From assembly GCA_902523895.1 (NCBI GenBank), contig CABZAZ010000007.1, positions 1-32,539 on the forward strand: a stretch of DNA of 32,539 nucleotides. Direction: 5' to 3'. Shown piece by piece: positions 26,865 to 32,539 of this stretch. The translations under genes and the position numbers were made by a program. The notes beneath the pieces are model-generated. The model was not told where the DNA came from and did no database searches. It worked only from the letters and a program-made list of their open reading frames with translations. Each line of letters begins with the position of its first letter. The first letter of the stretch is position 1. The stretch is from an uncultured Pelagibacteraceae bacterium (GTDB taxonomy: Bacteria > Pseudomonadota > Alphaproteobacteria > Pelagibacterales > Pelagibacteraceae).

Positions 26865-27649
26865 TTAAGGCTAAAAAAAGCCTAGGACAAAATTTTTTAC
26901 ATGATCAAAATATTATTAATAAAATAATAACTATAAAAGAAATAGAAAAAAAAAATATTCTTGAGATTGGGCCAGGTACAGGAAATTTAACAGCTAAAAT
27001 TTTAAAAAAAAAGCCAAAAAAATTTTTAGTGATTGAAAAAGATAATGAATTAGCAAATATACTCCGAAAAAAATTTAATAATAAGATCCAAATAATTAAT
27101 GGTGATATTTTAAAAATAGAGGAAAATTCATTAAGTGATGAAACCTTAACAGTTTATGGAAACTTACCATACAATATTTCAACAGAGATTCTTAGTAAAT
27201 GGATCTTAAATATTAATTCTAAAAAAATTTGGTTTAATTGTCTTATACTTATGTTTCAAAAAGAAGTGGCAGATCGAATTATATCAAATTTCAACACAAA
27301 TAATTATGGAAGATTAACAGTTTTGGCTAATTGGAGGTTAAATATCAAAAAAATCTGTGACATTAAACCAACAAGTTTTTACCCTAAACCAAAGGTGGAG
27401 AGCAGTCTGTTATTTTTTGAACCTAAAGAAAATTTTTTTTATTTAAAAAACCCAAAAAATTTAGAAAAAATTACTAGAGTTTTTTTTATGCATAGAAGAA
27501 AAATGATTAAAAAACCTTTTAACGAACTATTTAATAATAATTTTGAATTATTATCTAAATTAGGAATTAATCTTAACTTAAGGCCTCAAAATTTAGATTT
27601 CGAAACTTATTATCAATTGACAAAAGAATACGAGAATTTAAGAGGTTAG
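26861..27649 (+). CDS. rsmA: 16S rRNA dimethyladenosine transferase RsmA (KsgA)
   Basis: Dimethylates two adjacent adenosines near the 3' end of 16S rRNA using S-adenosylmethionine, a late check in 30S assembly. The 262 residues show [11 protein letters not shown] at the start, the SAM motif [12 protein letters not shown], an IEKDNELA acidic end of strand 2, the NGDIL segment, the catalytic NLPYNIS motif, and [12 protein letters not shown] near the C-terminal domain. It ends the lptF-rsmA chain and overlaps gmk by 12 bases tail to tail. Confidence 0.96.
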   Translation: MIKAKKSLGQNFLHDQNIINKIITIKEIEKKNILEIGPGTGNLTAKILKKKPKKFLVIEKDNELANILRKKFNNKIQIINGDILKIEENSLSDETLTVYGNLPYNISTEILSKWILNINSKKIWFNCLILMFQKEVADRIISNFNTNNYGRLTVLANWRLNIKKICDIKPTSFYPKPKVESSLLFFEPKENFFYLKNPKNLEKITRVFFMHRRKMIKKPFNELFNNNFELLSKLGINLNLRPQNLDFETYYQLTKEYENLRG

Positions 27650-28270
27650 TTTTTCTATGTGATTTCTTATGTAGTCTGGATCATAATCTTTTGAACCATT
27701 ATTCACTTCTGCATCAATCAGTTTCTTAATTTTTGAATAACAATAATTCAAGTCGTCATTAACAACAACATAATCATAGTTAATCCAATGAAGAACATCT
27801 CTTTCAAATTGTTGCATTCTCTCCTCAACTATAAGTTTATCTCTCATGTCTCTATTAGATAATCTATTAAATAATATTTTTTTACTTGGAGGTAAAATGA
27901 AAAAAGTAATTAATTTATAATCTAATTTTTTATTTTTTATTTGATCTGCTCCTTGCCAATCAATATCAAACAAAACGTTTTTACCTTTATTAAGATTATC
28001 GATTACTGGTGTTCTAGTAGTCCCGTAGTAATTATTAAAAACTTTTGCGTATTCTAAAAATTCCTCATTATTAATTAATCTTTTAAATTCATCCAAATTT
28101 ACAAAATAATAATCTTTATTTGCTAATTCACCTGGTCTTGGTTGTCTTGTTGTGTGTGAAATTGAAATTTCAAAGTTATCTTGCTTTGATAGTAAATTAA
28201 CAAGTGTTGTTTTTCCCGCTCCAGAAGGAGAAGATAGAATTACCATAATCCCATCTTTATTTGCGGGCAT
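27638..28270 (-). CDS. gmk: Guanylate kinase
   Basis: Phosphorylates GMP to GDP. The 210 residues show the P-loop [12 protein letters not shown] near the N-terminus, the GMP-binding [13 protein letters not shown] and KDYYFV segments, and [11 protein letters not shown], then the lid. Length is typical. It follows acpP after only 10 bases, so it is probably transcribed with the fab genes. In many Alphaproteobacteria other genes (fabF, mltG, yicC) lie between acpP and gmk; here none do. Confidence 0.96.
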   Translation of the reverse strand: MPANKDGIMVILSSPSGAGKTTLVNLLSKQDNFEISISHTTRQPRPGELANKDYYFVNLDEFKRLINNEEFLEYAKVFNNYYGTTRTPVIDNLNKGKNVLFDIDWQGADQIKNKKLDYKLITFFILPPSKKILFNRLSNRDMRDKLIVEERMQQFERDVLHWINYDYVVVNDDLNYCYSKIKKLIDAEVNNGSKDYDPDYIRNHIEKLTS

Positions 28271-28280
28271 TTAGAATTTT

Positions 28281-28520
28281 TTAGTTAGCTTTGCCTTCAA
28301 TAAATTTGACTGCATCACCTACCGTCAAAATTTTTTCAGCTTCACTATCAGAAATCTCTGAACCAAATTCTTCCTCGAAAGCCATCACAAGTTCGACTGT
28401 GTCTAAACTGTCAGCTCCTAAGTCATCAATAAAACTTGATTCCTCTGTGACTTTTGACTCGTCAATTCCCAAATGGTCTGCAACTATTTTTTTTACCTTA
28501 CTTGAAACATCTTCTGACAT
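28281..28520 (-). CDS. acpP: Acyl carrier protein
   Basis: A 79-residue acidic four-helix protein that carries growing acyl chains on a phosphopantetheine arm. The attachment serine is in the [19 protein letters not shown] segment. AAGGA lies just upstream of the ATG on the minus strand (AAAAAAAGGATCAATATG), one of the clearer ribosome-binding sites in the window. The sequence is less AT-rich and more evenly coded than its neighbours, as expected for a highly expressed gene. Confidence 0.97.
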   Translation of the reverse strand: MSEDVSSKVKKIVADHLGIDESKVTEESSFIDDLGADSLDTVELVMAFEEEFGSEISDSEAEKILTVGDAVKFIEGKAN

Positions 28521-28534
28521 ATTGATCCTTTTTT

Positions 28535-28574
28535 TGTTATAAATCGTTATTAGTTAAAATACATAGATTGTCAA
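28535..28574 (-). promoter_or_regulatory. Possible separate promoter for acpP-gmk
   Basis: On the minus strand a perfect TTGACA (28574-28569) overlaps the fabG stop. A weak TAATAA follows 16 bases later as a possible -10. ACP is needed in far larger amounts than FabD or FabG, so an extra promoter here makes sense. The -35 match is good; the -10 is poor. Confidence 0.3.
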
Positions 28575-29308
28575 GCCATATACATACCTCCATTTACATG
28601 TAATGTTTCTCCATTAATGTAGTCAGATTGATCAGAACCTAAAAAAAGAACGGCATTAGCAATATCATCAGGTTCTCCTAATCTTGCTGAAGGAATTTTT
28701 GAAATAATAACCTCTTTGAATTTTTCATCAATTTTATCTGTCATAGCTGTTTTAATAAACCCAGGGGAGATACAGTTTATATTAATATTTTTTTTAGCAT
28801 ACTCAATTGCTAAACTTTTAGACATTGCAACAATACCAGCTTTTGATGCAGTATAGTTTGCTTGACCCAAGTTACCTGAATGACCAACAACTGATGTGAT
28901 ATTGACAATTTTTCCTTTTTTATTTTTTAGCATTTTCTTAATTGCAAATTTACACATTAAAAATGTAGATGTTAGATTAATGTCTATTACATTTTTCCAT
29001 TCATCTAAACTCATTCGAATTGCTAAATTATCTTGAGTAATTCCAGCATTATTAACTATACAATCAAGCTTTCCTCCAAGTTGACTAGTAGCTTCATCTA
29101 TAAAATTTTCTATTTTTTCACTTTGAGTTATATCAAATTTTAATAACTTCAAATTACTGAATCTTTTTTTTAAATCTTCTAATTTTTCAGACTTGGTACC
29201 AGATGCTAATATATTTGCTCCATATTCATTTAATTTTTTAATAATAGAGTTACCTATTCCTCCGGTAGCACCAGTTACAATAATATTTTTATTTCTTAAA
29301 TCATTCAT
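28571..29308 (-). CDS. fabG: 3-oxoacyl-ACP reductase FabG
   Basis: NADPH-dependent reduction of beta-ketoacyl-ACP in fatty-acid elongation. This 245-residue short-chain dehydrogenase has the TGATGGIG cofactor loop (12-19), NNAG (86-89), and the catalytic set N111, S139, Y152 and K156 (YTASK). The C-terminal segment YINGETLHVNGGMYMA is typical of FabG. It overlaps fabD by 4 bases, and the fabD-fabG-acpP order distinguishes it from other dehydrogenases of the family. Confidence 0.96.
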   Translation of the reverse strand: MNDLRNKNIIVTGATGGIGNSIIKKLNEYGANILASGTKSEKLEDLKKRFSNLKLLKFDITQSEKIENFIDEATSQLGGKLDCIVNNAGITQDNLAIRMSLDEWKNVIDINLTSTFLMCKFAIKKMLKNKKGKIVNITSVVGHSGNLGQANYTASKAGIVAMSKSLAIEYAKKNININCISPGFIKTAMTDKIDEKFKEVIISKIPSARLGEPDDIANAVLFLGSDQSDYINGETLHVNGGMYMA

Positions 29309-30231
29309 ATTTTTAAACTTTCTATATCTGATATATCATTAATGGAAATAGTTTTTACATTTTTATCTATTCTTTTAATAAGCCCTGCTAATACTTTACC
29401 AGGACCAATTTCAATAAATTGGTCAACTCCTTTATTTATCATATTAATTACACTCTCTCTCCATCTAACTCTTCTTTCTATCTGACTAATTAATAAGGTT
29501 TTTAACTCATTTACGTTTTTAATTTCATTCGCAGTAACATTAGAAATCAATATATTGTTTGATTCTTGAAATTTTATTTTTTTTAATTCGTCGCTCATTA
29601 TTTCTGTTGCTTTTATCATTAAGTTACAATGAAATGGTGCGCTAACAGGAAGTTTAATATTCTTTATTTTTTTATCTTTTAATATATTACTTAATTTTTC
29701 TAAATTATTTGTCTTACCACTTATTACTATTTGGCCCTCTGTATTGTCATTTGCAATAAAAGCTTGAAAATTTTTTTCATTATCTACTAAAATTTTTTCA
29801 ATATCATCTATATTTGATCCTAAAACTGCCAACATTCCTCCTTCTCCTTGTGGAACTGAGTTTTGCATTGCATTACCTCTTATTCTTAAGATTTTAATTG
29901 TTTGATTAAAATCTAGATATTTTGCGCACGACAAAGCAGAGTATTCACCTAATGAGTGTCCAGCAAAATATTTTGCATCATTTAAATTTATATTAAATTG
30001 ATTTTTAATTACTTGGAATATTGAATAACTTATTAAAAATATAGCTGGTTGCGTGTTTACAGTTAGATCTAATTCTTCCTTTGGGCCCTCTAATATTATT
30101 TTTGAAAGACTTATACCTAATGTATCATCTGCCTCTTGAAATAACTTTTTTACAACATCATATCTATCGAAAAATTCTTTTCCCATTCCAACAATTTGTG
30201 AACCTTGACCTGGAAAAATTACTGAAAACAT
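29305..30231 (-). CDS. fabD: Malonyl-CoA:ACP transacylase FabD
   Basis: Moves malonyl groups from CoA to acyl carrier protein. The 308 residues show FPGQGSQ at the start, the nucleophile S93 in GHSLGEYSAL, the malonate-binding arginine in IRGNAMQ, and catalytic H201 in APFHCNLM (E. coli H201). The IEIGPGKVL segment near the C-terminus is also typical. It is the first gene of the minus-strand fab run; its promoter lies in the 86-base gap shared with rpsF. Confidence 0.96.
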   Translation of the reverse strand: MFSVIFPGQGSQIVGMGKEFFDRYDVVKKLFQEADDTLGISLSKIILEGPKEELDLTVNTQPAIFLISYSIFQVIKNQFNINLNDAKYFAGHSLGEYSALSCAKYLDFNQTIKILRIRGNAMQNSVPQGEGGMLAVLGSNIDDIEKILVDNEKNFQAFIANDNTEGQIVISGKTNNLEKLSNILKDKKIKNIKLPVSAPFHCNLMIKATEIMSDELKKIKFQESNNILISNVTANEIKNVNELKTLLISQIERRVRWRESVINMINKGVDQFIEIGPGKVLAGLIKRIDKNVKTISINDISDIESLKI

Positions 30232-30258
30232 TTAAAAAATTATTTAATTATTGTTTAT

Positions 30259-30286
30259 TTTACTATTGTAATTGAGAATTTATAAT
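30259..30286 (+). promoter_or_regulatory. Likely promoter of rpsF-rpsR-rplI
   Basis: A TTTACT (30259-30264, 4 of 6 to TTGACA) and a perfect TATAAT (30281-30286) are separated by 16 bases. The predicted start near 30293 gives a leader of about 25 bases before the rpsF ATG. It is the best -35/-10 pair I see in the window. Confidence 0.45.
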
Positions 30287-30317
30287 AGTATATCCTCACT
30301 TTTTATTAAAGAATAAT

Positions 30318-30680
30318 ATGAATTTATACGAACACACAATTATAGCTAGACAGGATGCTTCTCCAGCTGACCTTAAACAATTAACTGAAAAATATTCTAA
30401 AATTGTAGAAAAAAATGATGGAGAAATTGTTAAAACTGAAAATTGGGGACTTCTTAACTTATCATACCTTATTAAAAAAAACAGGAAGGGAAGTTATATT
30501 CATTTTAAAATAAAAGGTGATGGAAAGATGATTGAGCAATTAGAGAAGAATGAGTCACTTGATAAAAAGCTCATAAGACATTTGACTGTTAAAGTGAAAA
30601 AGTTTGATCTTGACACTAATTATTTTTCTAAAAAAGATGAAAACGATAAAATAGAAAAAAAGGAAAAGAATAAAAGTTAA
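30318..30680 (+). CDS. rpsF: 30S ribosomal protein S6
   Basis: Binds 16S rRNA with S18 at the platform of the small subunit. The 120 residues start [16 protein letters not shown], continue with [20 protein letters not shown] (the family's conserved core), and end in a lysine- and acid-rich tail after about residue 98. It is first of the rpsF-rpsR-rplI run, two bases before rpsR. No strong Shine-Dalgarno sequence precedes the start. Confidence 0.96.
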   Translation: MNLYEHTIIARQDASPADLKQLTEKYSKIVEKNDGEIVKTENWGLLNLSYLIKKNRKGSYIHFKIKGDGKMIEQLEKNESLDKKLIRHLTVKVKKFDLDTNYFSKKDENDKIEKKEKNKS

Positions 30681-30682
30681 TT

Positions 30683-30952
30683 ATGCCAAAAAAAAATGCA
30701 GGAAATAAAAAAAATAAAAGTAATTTTGCAAAACTAAGCATTTTTCAATCCAATAAATATAAATTTAAAAAAAGTTGTCCTCTTTCTATAAAGGGAGCGC
30801 CTAAAATAGATTATAAGAACATAAAATTGCTCAGAAAGTATGTTTCGGAAAATGGAAAGATTTTGCCGTCAAGAATTACTAATGTTTCTCAAAAAAAACA
30901 AAGAGAACTATCCTTATCAATTAAAAGAGCAAGGAACTTAGCGCTTATATAA
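30683..30952 (+). CDS. rpsR: 30S ribosomal protein S18
   Basis: Partner of S6 on the 30S platform. The 89-residue basic protein has the [20 protein letters not shown] segment followed by [15 protein letters not shown] and [11 protein letters not shown], all characteristic. It has an extra lysine-rich N-terminal stretch of about 20 residues compared with E. coli S18 (75). The stop shares one base with the rplI start (TAATG). Confidence 0.97.
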   Translation: MPKKNAGNKKNKSNFAKLSIFQSNKYKFKKSCPLSIKGAPKIDYKNIKLLRKYVSENGKILPSRITNVSQKKQRELSLSIKRARNLALI

Positions 30953-31410
30953 TGAAAGTGATATTATTAGAGAACTTAAAAAGAATTGGATCTATTGGAG
31001 AAGTCATAGATGTAAAAAGAGGGTTTGCTAGAAACTTTTTAATTGCAAATAAAAAAGCTCTTTATGCTTCTAAAGAAAACATTGGCAAAGTTGAAAAACT
31101 TAAATCTGAACTCTCTAAAAAAGATAATGAAAAAAAACTAGAGGCTAAAAAGATTCTGGAAAAAGTGAATAAAAAAGAATTTAGTGTAAAAAAACTTAAT
31201 ACCGAAAATAATGAGCTGTATGGTTCTGTGAAACCGACAGAAATTTCAAAACTAATACTTGAAGCGGTAAAAGTAGAAATTAAACCCTCAATGATCCAAC
31301 CTGTTCAAGAAATTAAATCTTTAGGTAAATTTAAAGTAAAAATATCTCTACACTCTGAAGTTGATGCTGAGATTATCATCAATGTAAAATCAGCAGAAAC
31401 AATTCAATAA
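30952..31410 (+). CDS. rplI: 50S ribosomal protein L9
   Basis: Two-domain 23S rRNA-binding protein. The 152 residues start [19 protein letters not shown] with the RGFARNFLI signature of the N-terminal domain, then the long connecting helix (about 40-75) and a C-terminal domain with LYGSVKPTEI and IKSLGKFKVKISLH. Length is normal (E. coli 149). It is last of the ribosomal run, 66 bases before dnaB. Confidence 0.97.
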   Translation: MKVILLENLKRIGSIGEVIDVKRGFARNFLIANKKALYASKENIGKVEKLKSELSKKDNEKKLEAKKILEKVNKKEFSVKKLNTENNELYGSVKPTEISKLILEAVKVEIKPSMIQPVQEIKSLGKFKVKISLHSEVDAEIIINVKSAETIQ

Positions 31411-31476
31411 TTATACAATTTCATCCACAGCTTTTTTTTTAATTTTAAATAAAATAATTTTCTATAAAGTTACAAT
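31411..31476. other. Spacer between rplI and dnaB
   Basis: A 66-base AT-rich spacer with runs of T (31432-31441) and no stem-loop I can support. It may hold a dnaB promoter, but dnaB could equally be read through from rpsF-rplI, as is common. Confidence 0.4.
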
Positions 31477-32539
31477 ATGGAAAACAATTTAAGTTTGGTC
31501 AAAGATAATTTCAAAGAACTACCTAATAATATTGAAGCTGAGCAAGCAGTCATTGGATCGATTTTAGTTACTAATGAAATATTCGATGAAATTAATTCTA
31601 TTATTTCAAATATCAATTTTTATGACCCTATGCACCAAAAAATATTTAATGCTATCGAGAGTATGATCTATAAAGGGTTACTTGCTAATCCAATAACTCT
31701 AAAAAATTATTTTGAAAATGAAAAAGATGAATTAAACATTCCAGAATATTTAGTAAAAATTACTAAATTTTCAACTTCGGTTAGACAGGCTATTGAATAT
31801 TCAAAAATAATATATGATATGTTTGTAAGAAGAGAGCTAATAAAAATTTCTGACCAAATAATAGATGATGCAAAAGATAATAATCTCGATACTAATGGTC
31901 AAAATATAATAGAAAATTCTGAGAGACTACTTTACGATTTAGCTGAAAAAGGAACTTTTAACTCCTCATTGATAAAATTTGACGACGCAATGAAACAAAC
32001 TATCGAGATGGCGTCTGCAGCCTATAAAAACGAAGGAGGAATTGTAGGTGTTCCAACAGGCTTAAGAGACTTGGATGATAAATTAGGAGGTCTTCATTCA
32101 TCTGATTTAATAATTATTGCCGGAAGACCATCGATGGGTAAAACTTCGCTAGCAACAAATATAGCTTTTAATGCTGCTCAAAAAATTCAACATGACAGTA
32201 AAAAATCATCTGTAGCCTTTTTTTCTTTAGAAATGTCATCAGAGCAACTTTCAACAAGAATAATTTCTGAACAAGCCAGAATAGGATCAAACGATATTCG
32301 AAGAGGAAGAATTTCAGATGAACAATTTGATCAATTTTTAGAAACATCAAAAAATATCTCAGAGCTACCACTCTTTATTGATGAAACACCAGCAATAAGC
32401 ATTGCAGCGATGAGTAATAGAGCAAGAAGAATAAAAAGATTATATGGTTTAGATTTGATTGTTGTGGATTATATTCAATTAATGAAAGGATCTGTAAACA
32501 ATAAAGATGGAAGAGTTCAGGAAATTTCTCAAATAACTC
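31477..32539 (+). CDS. dnaB: Replicative DNA helicase DnaB, 3'-truncated by the window edge
   Basis: Hexameric helicase that unwinds DNA at the replication fork. 354 codons are visible, from the ATG at 31477 to the window end. Seen: the N-terminal DnaG-interacting domain (LPNNIEAEQAVIGSIL, FYDPMHQKIFNAI), the linker, and the RecA-like domain with GVPTGLRDLDDKLGGL, Walker A GRPSMGKT at about 216-223, FFSLEMSSEQL, and the Walker B/H3 region LDLIVVDYIQLM. About 120-150 residues should lie beyond the right edge. Following rplI is the usual arrangement. Confidence 0.97.
   Translation, partial: MENNLSLVKDNFKELPNNIEAEQAVIGSILVTNEIFDEINSIISNINFYDPMHQKIFNAIESMIYKGLLANPITLKNYFENEKDELNIPEYLVKITKFSTSVRQAIEYSKIIYDMFVRRELIKISDQIIDDAKDNNLDTNGQNIIENSERLLYDLAEKGTFNSSLIKFDDAMKQTIEMASAAYKNEGGIVGVPTGLRDLDDKLGGLHSSDLIIIAGRPSMGKTSLATNIAFNAAQKIQHDSKKSSVAFFSLEMSSEQLSTRIISEQARIGSNDIRRGRISDEQFDQFLETSKNISELPLFIDETPAISIAAMSNRARRIKRLYGLDLIVVDYIQLMKGSVNNKDGRVQEISQIT

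Noticed and set aside
28291..28542. 83-codon frame opposite acpP
   Set aside because: Shadow of acpP, whose codon use leaves the other strand open; the serine-rich product resembles nothing I know.
1..32539. CRISPR, mobile element, prophage, tRNA or a new defence-type system
   Set aside because: No regularly spaced repeats, transposase, integrase, phage genes or tRNA-like folds seen; nearly all bases lie in recognisable core genes.

Overview
The window is a dense, strongly AT-rich stretch of bacterial chromosome (by eye well over two thirds A+T, lysine/asparagine/isoleucine-rich proteins). Every gene I can name is a core chromosomal gene. Gene content and order fit a streamlined alphaproteobacterium of the SAR11/Pelagibacter type: an NDUFA12-family complex I protein next to a DUF2155 protein, purM/purN divergent from a DUF2066-HdaA pair, lptF-lptG-lptD-surA-pdxA-rsmA, and very short or negative intergenic distances. 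That placement is inference from gene content and order; no rRNA or database search was available.

Layout. 1-6700: the 3'-end of tyrS (+), then a minus-strand chain reading PBP1A (mrcA), prfB (release factor 2, with an intact programmed +1 frameshift site) and an AsmA/YhdP-like envelope protein. 6802-9555: rne (+), then thiS-thiG (-). 9572-12496: aroQ-accB-accC (+), facing a DUF2155 secreted protein and an NDUFA12-like protein (-). 12611-16941: a stand-alone protein resembling the C-terminal part of class II ribonucleotide reductase (+), then DUF2066-hdaA-aspS (-). 16965-20399: purM-purN (+) against pepA-ndk (-). 20460-27649: the outer-membrane biogenesis chain lptF-lptG-lptD-surA-pdxA-rsmA (+). 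27638-30231: fabD-fabG-acpP-gmk (-). 30318-32539: rpsF-rpsR-rplI (+), then dnaB, which runs off the right edge.

The genes cover envelope building (PBP1A, Lpt proteins, SurA, AsmA-like protein), fatty-acid synthesis (acetyl-CoA carboxylase biotin subunits, FabD, FabG, ACP), translation (TyrRS, AspRS, RF2, S6, S18, L9, RsmA), nucleotide metabolism (PurM, PurN, Gmk, Ndk), cofactors (ThiS, ThiG, PdxA) and replication (DnaB, HdaA). Almost all neighbouring co-directional genes overlap or nearly touch. All six convergent junctions overlap or abut, so there is no room for conventional intrinsic terminators between them. The largest gap between genes is 114 bases; no stretch over 300 bases lacks a gene.

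I found no CRISPR array, insertion sequence, prophage, toxin-antitoxin pair, tRNA or rRNA, and nothing I would call a new multi-gene system. The points that deserve a second look are molecular oddities inside core genes: an RNase E without the zinc-link cysteines, an orphan NrdJ-C-terminal-like protein, a PdxA with a changed substrate-binding position, an HdaA with a degenerate clamp-binding motif, and a fab cluster lacking fabF.
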